Shown here one piece after another: positions 29,218 through 38,687 of a stretch of DNA of 64,000 nt. The position numbers and the translations under genes were made by a program. This stretch comes from Acidimicrobiia bacterium. GTDB lineage: Bacteria; Actinomycetota; Acidimicrobiia; Acidimicrobiales; Acidimicrobilacustridaceae. A model generated the notes under the pieces. It was given only the letters and a program-made list of their open reading frames with translations. It was not told where the DNA came from and did not search any database. The first letter of the stretch is position 1; each line of letters starts with the position of its first letter. The stretch is taken from contig JAFIEP010000111.1 in assembly GCA_020832495.1 (NCBI GenBank), positions 1 through 64,000 on the forward strand, given 5' to 3'.

Positions 29218-30540
29218 TCAGCTCGTCTCGGCCACGAGACGGATGACCGAGCCGACCTCGGTGATCACGTCGAGTGCGGACAGTTCCTCGACGGTGGCCA
29301 CGATGTCGGCGTGCCGGGCCACGTGGGTCACGAACACCAGGGCGGCGCCGTCGTCGTGGTCCTGTTGCACCACCGAGCGGATGGACACGCCGTGGTCGCC
29401 GAACACGCCGGCCACCGCAGCAAGCACGCCGGGCCGGTCGGCCACGTCGAGGTGGAGGTAGTACTCGCTGGCCAGCTCGGCGGGAGGCAGGATGCGTCCA
29501 GGAGCGAGCTTGCCCAGACTGGCGCTCGAACCCTTCCGTCGGTTCACCGCCGCGTCGACCACGTCGCCCAGCACGGCGCTGGCGGTCGGCGCACCACCGG
29601 CCCCCCGGCCGTAGAACATGAGCTCCCCGACGGCATCGCCCTCGACGAAAACGGCGTTGAACGACTCGCGCACCGACGCCAGCGGATGGGTGGCCGGCAC
29701 CAACGCCGGGTGGACCCGCACCGCCACCTGCTCGGCGGCTCCGTCCGTCCCCGGGATCAACTCGCCGATGGCCAGGAGCTTCACCTCCATGGCGTTGCGT
29801 CGTGCGAACTCGATGTCGGTGTCCTCCACGCCGCTGATGCCCTCCACGGCGACGTCGGCGGCCGTCACCTCGTAGCCGAAGGCGATGGTGGCCAGGATGG
29901 CCAGCTTGGCGGCGGCGTCGTGGCCTTCGACATCGGCAGTGGGATCCGCTTCGGCGAAGCCGAGCAGCTGTGCGTCGGCCAACGCCGTCGCGTAGGAGTC
30001 ACCGTGCTCGGTCATGCGGGTGAGGATGTAGTTGGTGGTCCCGTTCATGATGCCCATGACGCGCCGGATCGGCTCGCCGAGGAGCGACTCGCGCATCGGC
30101 CGGACGATGGGGATGCCCCCGGCCACCGCTGCCTCGAACAGCAGGTCCACCCCGGCATCGTCCGCCGCGGCGAACAGCTCACCGCCGTGGGTGGCCAACA
30201 GCTCCTTGTTGGCCGTCACCACCGGCTTGCCGGCGGCCAGCGCGGCCAGGACCAGTTCGCGTGCCGGCTCCAGCCCACCGATGACCTCGACCACCACGTC
30301 CACGTCGGGCGCCACCACCAGGGCGGCGGCGTCCTCGGTGAGCTCGAGGCCGGGGGGAAGCCCCGCCCGGGGCCGGTTCACGTCACGGACCGCGGCGCGG
30401 ACCACCTCGAGTGCGAGGCCCGTGCGAGCCTCGATGGTGGTCGCCTCGGCTCCGATCAACTCCACGAAGGCGGACCCGACCGTGCCGCAGCCGAGCAGGC
30501 CGACACGCAGGACCTCGGAGGGCTCGCTCATGGGTGCCAC
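29218..30540 (-). CDS. hom: Homoserine dehydrogenase
   Basis: This enzyme reduces aspartate semialdehyde to homoserine with NAD(P)H. The N-terminal Rossmann motif is GLLGCGTVGSAF, the middle contains NKELLATHG and GTTNYILTRM, the catalytic region is DVEGHDAAAKLAILA, and an ACT regulatory domain (LDVADRPGVLAAVAGVFGDHGVSIRSVVQ) closes the 440 residues, consistent with threonine feedback control. A TAGCGT box on the minus strand ends six bases before GTG 30540, supporting a leaderless start there rather than ATG 30531. Confidence 0.97.
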   Translation of the reverse strand: MAPMSEPSEVLRVGLLGCGTVGSAFVELIGAEATTIEARTGLALEVVRAAVRDVNRPRAGLPPGLELTEDAAALVVAPDVDVVVEVIGGLEPARELVLAALAAGKPVVTANKELLATHGGELFAAADDAGVDLLFEAAVAGGIPIVRPMRESLLGEPIRRVMGIMNGTTNYILTRMTEHGDSYATALADAQLLGFAEADPTADVEGHDAAAKLAILATIAFGYEVTAADVAVEGISGVEDTDIEFARRNAMEVKLLAIGELIPGTDGAAEQVAVRVHPALVPATHPLASVRESFNAVFVEGDAVGELMFYGRGAGGAPTASAVLGDVVDAAVNRRKGSSASLGKLAPGRILPPAELASEYYLHLDVADRPGVLAAVAGVFGDHGVSIRSVVQQDHDDGAALVFVTHVARHADIVATVEELSALDVITEVGSVIRLVAETS

Positions 30541-30546
30541 GGCGAC

Positions 30547-30552
30547 ACGCTA
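30547..30552 (-). promoter_or_regulatory. Leaderless TAGCGT -10 box of hom
   Basis: TAGCGT read on the minus strand is followed by six bases and GTG GCA CCC ATG. This places transcription initiation at or next to the GTG at 30540. No consensus -35 is visible. Confidence 0.55.
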
Positions 30553-30606
30553 GCGGCCGGCGTGCGCTGCCCAGAACCGGTTGCGAACACGGCTGGGAGC
30601 ATGTGC

Positions 30607-32634
30607 TCAGAGGTCTGCGGCACGACCCATGAACGCCGCCATGGCTTGGCGGGAGATGGAGTCCGCCGGCCGAAAGGTGTTGTCGGGGTAGCCGGTGGTG
30701 ATCTCGTTGGCCGCCATCCAGTAGATGGCACTGGCGAACGGATGGCTCGCCGGCACGTCGCTGAACTGCTGTGCCGGGGGTGGGATGGCCACGTTCGGCT
30801 CACCCGACAAGCGCCAGAGGAATGATGCGAACGCCTGGCGGGTCACCGGGTCGAGCGGCCGGAAGGTGCCGTCGGGAAAGCCGGTCGAGATCCCCGTCGC
30901 CGCCAACCAGTTGATCTCCCGGGAGAACGGATCGGAGATCGACACGTCGGAGAACCCCTGATCGGGGAACCAACTCGGGTTGAAGCCGGCGAACCGGTAG
31001 AGGAAGGCGGCCATGGCCGACCGGGTGACCAGGGCGCCCGGACGGAACGTGCAGTCCCCGAAGCCGGTGGTCACCGACAGTTCGGCCACCCGTTCGATCT
31101 GGGTGACGAACGGTTGGGTCGGACCCACGTCGGCGAACACGCTGCCCGGCGCACCGGGCAGCACCCAGTTGTAGTAGAGCGGGCCTTGGTCGCCACCGAA
31201 GCCACCGACCCCGATCCGATAGGTCTGCCCGGCGACCACCGGCACGATCACCCCGCTGTCGAAGCGACCCGGGGCGATGTCGTCGTTGAAGGCGAGTTGG
31301 GTGAGGGCGTTGACCGACCCTCCCTGGTAGACGCCGAGCGTGGTGTCGTAGCCACTCCCCCAGGTGTTCACGCGCAGGTCACCCGACGCCGGTGCGGTGA
31401 AGCGGTACCACACGGTCGAACCGCCGAGGTCGGCGGGTTCGTTCTGTTCGGTGCGGGCGAAGGCGGTGGTCTGGAAGTTCGACCCGGCGCGGCACGCCAT
31501 GGCGCTCGAGGCGCTGAACTGGTCGTTCGCCGGCCGGCCGACGTGGCCCACCACCCAGTTGTGGTACGTCGACAGCCGGGTGTACACGCCGGGCAGGTTC
31601 GGCCGGGCACAGCCGATACCCCAGCTCACGATGCCCACCTGGCGAGCCCCGAACAGCGGGCCACCGCTGTCGCCCTGGCAGGAGTCGATGCCGCCCTGCA
31701 TGAACCCGGCACACACCATCGATACCGGGTTGAAGCTGGTCCCGTAGGAAGATCCCGAACCGCAGACGGCATCGCTGATGATGGGCACCGTCACGCCTTG
31801 CAGTGTGTCGGCCGACGGACCTCCCTCACTCAGCGCACCCCAACCGACCACCGTGTAGTTGGTGCCGGCGGCGTAGGCGTTCCCCGGGTTCGGTCCGATG
31901 ACGGGGATGGAGAGCAACCGCAGCGCATTCGGGAGTCGCAACAGCGCGATGTCGTTCCCACCGACGGTGGAAACGTACTGCGGGTGCAGGATGGCCTGCA
32001 CCGCAGGAAGGAACTGGCCCCCGTTGCGGGCGTTGGACGCCAACTTGACCACCACGGCGTTGACCGGCCGGTTCTGGGGCGAGGGGTCCTCGAGGCAGTG
32101 GGCGGCGGTGAGCACCCAGGTCGGGGCGATCACAGACCCACCACAGGAGAACGTGTCGCCACCGATGGCCACGATGAGGCGCGTCTGGAAGGGGACGTAC
32201 CCGACCGGCCCTCCACCGACGATGCGTCCCTCGGCCTCGGACGGGTCGCTGTCGGCCGCCCGGTTGCTGATCACCGAGCCGGCGTCGGCGAGCGCACGGG
32301 CCATGGGCACGGCATCGGCTCGACCGAGTGCCTCGACGGTGGCCTCGTCGGGCACCGGTTGACCGGCCAGGACGTCGACACCTCCCGGCTCGGCCACGGG
32401 ACCGACATCGGCGAGCGCGTCCTCACCCGCTAAGCGACCGGGATCGGGCTGCTTGGCCATCGGGTTGAACCCACCCTCGAACGGCTCGGGGACCCATCCC
32501 GCGGGTGGGGCGAGGGCGTCTCCTGCGAGTGGGTCCGCCGCCACGGGCGGCACAGCGACGGCCACCATCGCCACCATGACCACGATCTGGGTGACGACGA
32601 GCGCCCCCCGCCGACCCCTCAGCTCACCGCGCAT
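30607..32634 (-). CDS. Secreted trypsin-like serine protease with SLH anchor
   Basis: This modular 675-residue exported protein has a hydrophobic signal (about 13-33), a propeptide, then a chymotrypsin-fold S1 domain beginning IVGGG at 138 (activation-site form), with catalytic H179 (TAAHC), D228 (NDIALL) and S323 (GDSGGP). D317, six before the Ser, predicts Arg/Lys specificity. A pre-peptidase-like beta domain follows (about 375-490), then three SLH repeats (TGFGDCTFRPG, TGFPDGTFRP, TGYPDNTFRPA). AGGAGG precedes the ATG. Together these suggest a cell-surface protease. Confidence 0.93.
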   Translation of the reverse strand: MRGELRGRRGALVVTQIVVMVAMVAVAVPPVAADPLAGDALAPPAGWVPEPFEGGFNPMAKQPDPGRLAGEDALADVGPVAEPGGVDVLAGQPVPDEATVEALGRADAVPMARALADAGSVISNRAADSDPSEAEGRIVGGGPVGYVPFQTRLIVAIGGDTFSCGGSVIAPTWVLTAAHCLEDPSPQNRPVNAVVVKLASNARNGGQFLPAVQAILHPQYVSTVGGNDIALLRLPNALRLLSIPVIGPNPGNAYAAGTNYTVVGWGALSEGGPSADTLQGVTVPIISDAVCGSGSSYGTSFNPVSMVCAGFMQGGIDSCQGDSGGPLFGARQVGIVSWGIGCARPNLPGVYTRLSTYHNWVVGHVGRPANDQFSASSAMACRAGSNFQTTAFARTEQNEPADLGGSTVWYRFTAPASGDLRVNTWGSGYDTTLGVYQGGSVNALTQLAFNDDIAPGRFDSGVIVPVVAGQTYRIGVGGFGGDQGPLYYNWVLPGAPGSVFADVGPTQPFVTQIERVAELSVTTGFGDCTFRPGALVTRSAMAAFLYRFAGFNPSWFPDQGFSDVSISDPFSREINWLAATGISTGFPDGTFRPLDPVTRQAFASFLWRLSGEPNVAIPPPAQQFSDVPASHPFASAIYWMAANEITTGYPDNTFRPADSISRQAMAAFMGRAADL

Positions 32635-32751
32635 CGCTGTGCCTCCTGTCGGCCCTTCGCCGCGTCGTGCCCGCTCCTCGCCGCTCTCGGAGCCGGGTAC
32701 CGAAAGGCTAGCCAGCGCGGCGGTGGCCGTCGCCGCGGACGGCCTGACCGT

Positions 32752-35700
32752 TCACCCGACGCCGAGACGCCAGCGCCAGCGGTGACGTCCTGGCCGGACC
32801 CGGTGTCGGGAATCGGTGTCGGGGCCGCACGATGCGGTGCCCAGGCCACGGAGGGCGACGTCGAGGTGCACGTGGGTGCGCTGGTCGTCGGGGAGCTCGG
32901 TGCGATCCCGCGCCGCCCACAGGGTGGCCTCGTCGTGTCGTCCGATGCCGAGGTGCAGAGCAGGATCGGCGGCGGCCTGCAGCGTCACGGTTGGCGGCGC
33001 CAGGGCGAGCCGCCCGTCCCCGGCCGGCTCGGAGGCCGGCTCGACGCGCGCCCAGCGGAGCCCTCCACGGGCACCGCTGGTCTGGGGCATCAGGTAGCCC
33101 TCCTGCATCTCGCCGATCGGTCGCCGCCACGTCCCCACCACCGTTGCCGCCCGTCGGTCGGGATAGTTCTCGTGGGGACCCAGTCCGCACCAGGTGACGG
33201 TGTCGTAGCCGGATACCAGAGACAACGTCGACCCCACTCGGGGGAGGTCGTCGAGCACGTCGGGCACGTCGACCCGTTCGGTCACCGTGATCCACCCGGA
33301 CGGCTCGACCGCCACCTCGCGCCGGTGGGAAATCGCCACCTCCGCACCGGGAGCCCACAGGTGACGTCGTTCGGAGACGACCACACCATGGTCGGCACCG
33401 CGCTCGGACACCGTCACACTGGCCCCTCCGACCTCGAGGCGATCCAGCCCCCAGGCCAGCCACCGAGCCAGCACCCGGTCCTGGTCCAGCAGGTGCCACG
33501 GATCGTCGGAGCCCACCCAGACCTTGAACCCGTCGTTGTCGGTGGGAGCCCTCCACACGGTCACGCCGGGGGGCCGGTCGAACAACGGTCGACCCTGATG
33601 GTCGACCTGCACCAGTCCCAGGGCCGTGTCGAAACGCGCCGCCGTGTCCCCCACCCACACCTCGAACGCGCCCGTGGACGAGCCGCCGCTCACCTCGACG
33701 GGGCGGGTCCGGCGGCGACGGTGCGACGGTGCCGGGCCGAACGACATCCGACCTTCCGGCGGGCGACGGCGCAACACGACCTGATCCCACGCCACCTCGG
33801 TCCCCGAGTCGGCCCACGGCAGGGTCCGGCGGGTGGCCCACCGAACAGTCAGGTACACCTCCCCATCGGTCGGGAGGTCGTCCGGGCCGACCGGGAGCTC
33901 GACCTCGCCGGTGGTGCGCGGTGCCAGTGGGGCAAGCTCGAGACGGCCACGCCGTGCGATCCTCCCGTCGACCACCAGTTCCCAACGGGCCCGCAGCCAC
34001 GACGTGTCGGCGAACCACTGGCGGTTGGTGACGCGCAGACACCAGCGACGGAGAAGAGCCGGTGTCACCGAGACCGCCACGGGTCGGGCCAGGTAACGGA
34101 ACTCGCCGAGGGCCGGGTGCGGTGTGAGGTCGGGCCCCACGATGCCGTCGGCCACGAAGTTGCCGTCGTTCGGTTCGTCACCGAACTGTCCGCCGTAGGC
34201 GAAGCGTTCCCGGCCATCGTCGAGTCGCTGGCGGAGACCGTGGTCCTTCCACTCCCATATGAACCCACCCTGCAGACCGTGGTGGTGCTCGAAGGCGGCC
34301 GCGTAGTCGGCCAACCCGCCGTTGGAGTTCCCCATCGCGTGGGAGTACTCGCACAAGATGAGCGGACGACGCCGGTCGAGGCCTCGTTCCGCCCAGGCCA
34401 CGATGTCCGCCACGGACGCGTACATGGGGCAGACGATGTCGGTCACCGGGGCCTCGGCGTCGAGGTTCCCCATAATGGCCCCCTCGTAGTGCAGTGGACG
34501 GGTGGGGTCCACTCGCCGCACCCACGCGGCGGCGGCATCGTGGGCGGCGCCGTACCCGCTCTCGTTGCCGAGCGACCACGCCACGACCGAGGGGTGGGTG
34601 CGGTCGCGCAACACCATACGTCGCACCCGCTCGACGATGGCAGTGGCATAGCGGGGATCGTGGCAGAGGCTGCTCATGACGGCGTGGCTCTCCACATTGG
34701 CCTCGTCCACCACGTACAGGCCCAGCTCATCGCACAGGTCCAACAACGCCGTGTCCGGCGGGTAGTGGGCGCAGCGGATGGCGTTGACGTTGGCCTGCTT
34801 CATGGCCACCAAGTCAGCGCGCAGGTCGTCGGTGGTCATCGACTTGCCACGATCGGGGTGGTGGTCGTGGCGGTTCATCCCCCAAATCGTCACCGGTGCA
34901 CCGTTGATGCGCAGCTCGCGGTCGCCAACGATGACCGACCTGAACCCGACCCGCTGGGCCACCACCTCGACGGTGGTGCCGGACGGATCGACGAGGGAGG
35001 TCACCACCCGATGGAGCGTGGGGATCTCGGCCGACCACGGCTCGACCTGGGGTACGTCGACCTCGAGCCGCACTCGGTGTCCTCCGAACAGGTACGGGTT
35101 CGGGTCGACCGGCACCATGTCGGCTCCGTCCACCGGCGGCGCCGCCCGCGCCACGCGCCGACCGGCCGACGTCTCGAGCACCGCCTCGACCGTCCAGCCC
35201 CGCTCGGGGCGGGCAGAGAACACCACGTCGGCCGTCACCACCAGCGTGCCGTCGCCCGTCGCCGGGTCGAATCCGGCGGTGCAGTGCACGTCGGCCAACG
35301 AGGTGGCGCCCGGGCTCCACAGGGTCACCGACCGCTGCAGGCCGCCCATCCACCAGTCGTCCTGGTCCTCGATCCACGAGCCGGCCGAAAACCGCACCAC
35401 CGTGCACACGATGGTGGCCTGTTCACCTGGAGTGACGTACGCGGTGATGTCGAACTCGGCGGGCAACCGCGAGTCGGTGCTCATCCCGACAAACGTTCCG
35501 TTGACGTGCACGTAGAGCACACTCTCGGCACTGCCGACCGACAGGATCACCCTTCGACCACGCCAGCGCGCTGGGATGACCACGGTGCGACGGTGCACAC
35601 CGGTTGGGTTCGCAGCGGGCACGTGCGGCGGCACACCGCCGAACGGCATCCGCACGTTGGTGTAGATGGGATGGTCCCACCCGGCCAGCACCCACGAGCC

Positions 35701-35997
35701 GGGCACTTCGAGCTCCGTCCAACGTCCCGCAGGACCACCGCCATCGGGTGCTGGGGCGAGATCAGCAGCGGTGACCGCCTCGGGCCGCTCACGCCGGCGA
35801 AAGAGCCAGGGACCGTCGAGGCTCAACCACCAAGGTGACCCCGCCGGATCACCCGTTCGGGCACCGGCGACGTCGGGGAACGGCACGAGTGGTGCTCGGG
35901 CAGCCAACCTGCCGACCGCCACCACCTGAGGATCCGTCCACGCTCGGCCGGCGTGCAGGGCACCGCTCATGCTGCACTGCCCTGACGGGTGGGACAC
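32752..35997 (-). CDS. Glycoside hydrolase family 2 beta-galactosidase (LacZ type)
   Basis: This large 1081-residue GH2 enzyme shows sugar-binding DGPWLFRR, GSWVLAGWDHPIYTNV, the TIM barrel with acid/base Glu479 in SLGNESGYG and nucleophile Glu550 in ILCEYSHAMGNSNGG, and a C-terminal Bgal_small_N-like domain (DNDGFKVWVG onward). No signal peptide is seen, so it acts in the cytoplasm unless exported otherwise. Start is GTG 35997 or ATG 35970. No permease neighbour is visible. It interrupts the ancestral lysA-hom block together with the sulfotransferase. LacZ-type specificity (lactose or another beta-galactoside) is inferred from family. Confidence 0.93.
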   Translation of the reverse strand: MSHPSGQCSMSGALHAGRAWTDPQVVAVGRLAARAPLVPFPDVAGARTGDPAGSPWWLSLDGPWLFRRRERPEAVTAADLAPAPDGGGPAGRWTELEVPGSWVLAGWDHPIYTNVRMPFGGVPPHVPAANPTGVHRRTVVIPARWRGRRVILSVGSAESVLYVHVNGTFVGMSTDSRLPAEFDITAYVTPGEQATIVCTVVRFSAGSWIEDQDDWWMGGLQRSVTLWSPGATSLADVHCTAGFDPATGDGTLVVTADVVFSARPERGWTVEAVLETSAGRRVARAAPPVDGADMVPVDPNPYLFGGHRVRLEVDVPQVEPWSAEIPTLHRVVTSLVDPSGTTVEVVAQRVGFRSVIVGDRELRINGAPVTIWGMNRHDHHPDRGKSMTTDDLRADLVAMKQANVNAIRCAHYPPDTALLDLCDELGLYVVDEANVESHAVMSSLCHDPRYATAIVERVRRMVLRDRTHPSVVAWSLGNESGYGAAHDAAAAWVRRVDPTRPLHYEGAIMGNLDAEAPVTDIVCPMYASVADIVAWAERGLDRRRPLILCEYSHAMGNSNGGLADYAAAFEHHHGLQGGFIWEWKDHGLRQRLDDGRERFAYGGQFGDEPNDGNFVADGIVGPDLTPHPALGEFRYLARPVAVSVTPALLRRWCLRVTNRQWFADTSWLRARWELVVDGRIARRGRLELAPLAPRTTGEVELPVGPDDLPTDGEVYLTVRWATRRTLPWADSGTEVAWDQVVLRRRPPEGRMSFGPAPSHRRRRTRPVEVSGGSSTGAFEVWVGDTAARFDTALGLVQVDHQGRPLFDRPPGVTVWRAPTDNDGFKVWVGSDDPWHLLDQDRVLARWLAWGLDRLEVGGASVTVSERGADHGVVVSERRHLWAPGAEVAISHRREVAVEPSGWITVTERVDVPDVLDDLPRVGSTLSLVSGYDTVTWCGLGPHENYPDRRAATVVGTWRRPIGEMQEGYLMPQTSGARGGLRWARVEPASEPAGDGRLALAPPTVTLQAAADPALHLGIGRHDEATLWAARDRTELPDDQRTHVHLDVALRGLGTASCGPDTDSRHRVRPGRHRWRWRLGVG

Positions 35998-36178
35998 GGT
36001 CCGGTGTGCTGGTGCATCCGACCAGTGTTCCCGATCAGCGCGCTCCCCGGAGCGATGCGGAAACGGCTGCGTCGTCTGCCGTAGGCTCGTGGCTTGCCCA
36101 ACGCGGGTTCGGCTTCCCGGTGCGCGTCACCCTTGCGGCCGAGGGCACCAGTACCCAACCTCGACCCACAAGTGGACC

Positions 36179-37123
36179 ATGAGCGACGACTCGCAGCAGT
36201 ACTTCTCGGTGATCGGTGGACAGAAGTGTGGGACCAGCTGGCTGGCCGACTACCTCTTCGCCCATCCCCAGGTGCACCACAACCTCATCAAGGAGATGCA
36301 CTTCTTCGACACGTGGTTCGCTCCCGACGAGACGCTCGACGCTGCTGCCCGCTCCGAGGCGCACGTGGCCAAGCTCACCGAACGGGTCAACAGCCTGCGC
36401 GCCCGGGCCGAGGAGTACCGGTCCCGCGGCACGGCCAAGGGCGACCTGCGAGCTGCCGAGATGGCCGCCAAGGCCCGAGCAGTGGCCGTACACGCCGGCG
36501 GTCGTCGTGAGCAACTGGCCATGACCAGCGCATCGAACATCGATGAGGGGCTCAAGCTCTACGAGCACTACTTCTCGCGCCGCAACACGAAGGGGCGCTG
36601 GTTCGGCGACTGCACCCCGGCCTATGCCCTCCTGCCCCCCGACGGGTGGCGAGCAATGCTGTCGGTCTACCCCGAGGCGCGCCTGATCTTCATCATGCGT
36701 GACCCGGTCGATCGGCTCTGGTCCGCCGTCCGCCACCACGCTCGCAGCTTCCCCGGTGTGGATCCGGTGAAGGAGCTGTGGCGGATCATCCGCGACGATC
36801 AGCCCGTGGGCCGCAGCCATTACCCCCGGACGTTTGCCAGCCTCGATGAGGTCGTGCCCTCCCAGCAGGTGCTGTACCTGTTCTACGAGGAGCTGTTCGA
36901 TCCCGAGGACACGGTCGCGTTGCGCTCGGTCACCGACTTCCTCGAGATCGAACCGATGCACACCGACCGCTCGCGCCGGGTGAACGCCGGCGACGGCCTC
37001 ACCCTGTCGGAGGAACAGGCGGTGGCCACCGCCAAGTGGATCCGCCCCGTCTACGACGCCGTCGAGCAGCGTATGGGCCATATCCCACCGCGTTGGCACA
37101 CCCAACGGGCCCTCGCCGACTGA
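36179..37123 (+). CDS. Sulfotransferase
   Basis: This PAPS-dependent sulfotransferase family protein has 314 residues. The 5'-phosphosulfate loop is GGQKCGTSWLADYL at 13-26 and the 3'-phosphate motif RLIFIMRDPVDRLWSAVRHH near 165-184. A Lys/Arg-rich helical segment (KLTERVNSLRARAEEYRSRG to AVHAGGRREQ) is inserted between them. The ATG at 36179 begins the homologous part; the upstream open frame is not convincing. Substrate unknown: a glycan, lipid or small molecule. It is divergent from the beta-galactosidase. Confidence 0.88.
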   Translation: MSDDSQQYFSVIGGQKCGTSWLADYLFAHPQVHHNLIKEMHFFDTWFAPDETLDAAARSEAHVAKLTERVNSLRARAEEYRSRGTAKGDLRAAEMAAKARAVAVHAGGRREQLAMTSASNIDEGLKLYEHYFSRRNTKGRWFGDCTPAYALLPPDGWRAMLSVYPEARLIFIMRDPVDRLWSAVRHHARSFPGVDPVKELWRIIRDDQPVGRSHYPRTFASLDEVVPSQQVLYLFYEELFDPEDTVALRSVTDFLEIEPMHTDRSRRVNAGDGLTLSEEQAVATAKWIRPVYDAVEQRMGHIPPRWHTQRALAD

Positions 37124-37155
37124 TCCCCGCCCTTCCCGCCATCGGCGCCGATCAA

Positions 37156-37194
37156 CCCCGGCGGCCCCGGCGGCCCCGGCGGCCCCGGCGGGTG
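37156..37194. repeat. Tandem GGCGGCCCC repeats between convergent genes
   Basis: Four imperfect 9-base units of CGGCCCCGG type follow a 12-base perfect palindrome ATCGGCGCCGAT at 37141-37152, all between the sulfotransferase stop and the lysA stop. The pair could act as a transcription barrier or simply be replication slippage. Confidence 0.6.
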
Positions 37195-37198
37195 AGAC

Positions 37199-38476
37199 TC
37201 AGCCGACGTCGGTGAGCAGGAGATCGTCGACGGTCTCCCGGCGGACCACCAACCGAGCGTCACCGTCGGCCACGAACACCACTGCGGGGCGCGGCACCTT
37301 GTTGTAGTTCGAGCCCATGGAGTGCCCGTAGGCGCCGGTGACCGGCGTGGCCAGCACATCCCCCACGGCGAGGTCCGCCGGCACGCCACCCTCACGCACG
37401 ATGAGGTCGCCCGACTCGCAGTGCTTGCCCACCACAGTGACGGTCCGAGGTCGATCGGCAGTGACCGACCGGGCCAAGAACGTCTCGTAACCGCTGCCGT
37501 AGAGCACCGGGCGGGGATTGTCACTCATGCCGCCGTCGACCGACACGTAGGTGCGGATGCCGGGCAGGTCCTTGATGGTGCCCACCGTGTAGAGCGTGAC
37601 CGCCGCATCGGCCACGATGGCCCGACCGGGCTCGGCGGTGACCCAGGCCCGGATGGCGGCCTTCTCGCAGGCCCGGTGGACCGCCTCGGCCCACTCGGTG
37701 ATGGTCGGTGCCGTCTCACCGGCGACGTAGGCCACACCCAACCCACCCCCGATGGACAACTCGGGGAGTTCGTAGCGGTGGAAGAAGGGGGCGATGACGT
37801 CGATGGCCATCTCGAAGAAGCTGGCTTCGAAGACCTGCGAGCCGATGTGGCAGTGCAGGCCAACCAGCTCGAGGCCGGGGTGCTCGCCGATGGCATCGAT
37901 GGCCCGCTCGGCGTCGCCCGAGGCCACGCCGAACCCGAACTTGGAGTCGTCCTGCCCGGTGCGGATGAACTCGTGGGTGTGGGCCTCCACCCCGGGGGTG
38001 ATGCGCACGTACAGCTCGGGGGTGTCGGCGGCCTCGCCGGCGTCGACCAGGGCCACGATGCGATCGAGCTCGTCGAACGAGTCGACCACCACCCGGCCGA
38101 CGCCCTCGGAGAGCGCCAGCCGCAGCTCGTCGACCGACTTGTTGTTGCCGTGCAACACGAGGCGGTCAGGGGTCACACCGGCAGCACGGGCGACGGCGTA
38201 CTCACCGCCGGTGGACACGTCGAGGTTCATGCCGGCCTCGGTGGCCAGCCGGGCCATGGCACGGCACAGGAACGCCTTGGTGGCGTAGTTCACGCCCGGT
38301 CCGAAGGCGTCCACCGCCTCGGCACAACGGCGTCGCAAGTGGGCCTCGTCGTAGACGAACAGCGGGGTCCCGAACTCGGCGGCCAACTCGATCGTGTCGC
38401 AACCGCCGACGACGAGCTGGCCGGCAGGGCCGACTTCAGCAGTAGCGGGGAGCAGGTGAGCAGGCAGGGGGTCCAC
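37199..38476 (-). CDS. lysA: Diaminopimelate decarboxylase
   Basis: This PLP enzyme makes lysine from meso-diaminopimelate, also controlling the peptidoglycan precursor pool. The PLP Lys is K67 in VNYATKAF; HCHIGSQV and GGGLGVAY are the other family motifs, and CESGDLI lies late in the 425 residues. The start is GTG 38476, with TAGGCT nine bases upstream on the minus strand (38486-38491). The position next to tRNA-Arg and upstream of hom resembles the mycobacterial argS-lysA-thrA order. Confidence 0.96.
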   Translation of the reverse strand: MDPLPAHLLPATAEVGPAGQLVVGGCDTIELAAEFGTPLFVYDEAHLRRRCAEAVDAFGPGVNYATKAFLCRAMARLATEAGMNLDVSTGGEYAVARAAGVTPDRLVLHGNNKSVDELRLALSEGVGRVVVDSFDELDRIVALVDAGEAADTPELYVRITPGVEAHTHEFIRTGQDDSKFGFGVASGDAERAIDAIGEHPGLELVGLHCHIGSQVFEASFFEMAIDVIAPFFHRYELPELSIGGGLGVAYVAGETAPTITEWAEAVHRACEKAAIRAWVTAEPGRAIVADAAVTLYTVGTIKDLPGIRTYVSVDGGMSDNPRPVLYGSGYETFLARSVTADRPRTVTVVGKHCESGDLIVREGGVPADLAVGDVLATPVTGAYGHSMGSNYNKVPRPAVVFVADGDARLVVRRETVDDLLLTDVG

Positions 38477-38543
38477 GAAAGCGGCAGCCTACCGGCCGAC
38501 GCACAGCAGACCATCAGGCTTCTGTGATTCGTCGACGCTGGGC

Positions 38544-38549
38544 TAGGGT
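38544..38549 (+). promoter_or_regulatory. TAGGGT -10 box of the tRNA gene
   Basis: TAGGGT ends 11 bases before the first tRNA base, a usual distance for a -10 element with transcription starting a few bases before the mature 5' end. Confidence 0.45.
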
Positions 38550-38560
38550 GGCGCTCCGTT

Positions 38561-38635
38561 GCCCTCGTAGCTCAGGGGATAGAGCATCGGCCTCCGGAGC
38601 CGTGTGCGCAGGTTCGAATCCTGCCGAGGGCGCCA
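38561..38635 (+). tRNA. tRNA-Arg (anticodon CCG)
   Basis: The cloverleaf folds as acceptor GCCCTCG/CGAGGGC, D arm GCTC/GAGC, anticodon stem TCGGC/GCCGT with loop CTCCGGA (one T-T mismatch at 27-43), and T arm GCAGG-TTCGAAT-CCTGC. The anticodon CCG reads CGG. The discriminator is G632 and the CCA is encoded at 38633-38635. Confidence 0.95.
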
Positions 38636-38687
38636 TGTGAGGTCGCCGTGTGAGGTGGCCGACGAATCGGTGGCGGCAGCCAGGCGG

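Noticed and set aside
32782-35838. 1018-residue plus-strand open frame opposite the beta-galactosidase
   Set aside because: His- and Arg-rich shadow composition, wholly antisense to a GH2 gene with both catalytic Glu residues.
37141-37198. Repeat stretch between convergent genes considered as a CRISPR or attachment site
   Set aside because: Units are only nine bases with no spacers and no integrase or repeat partner; simple slippage is enough.
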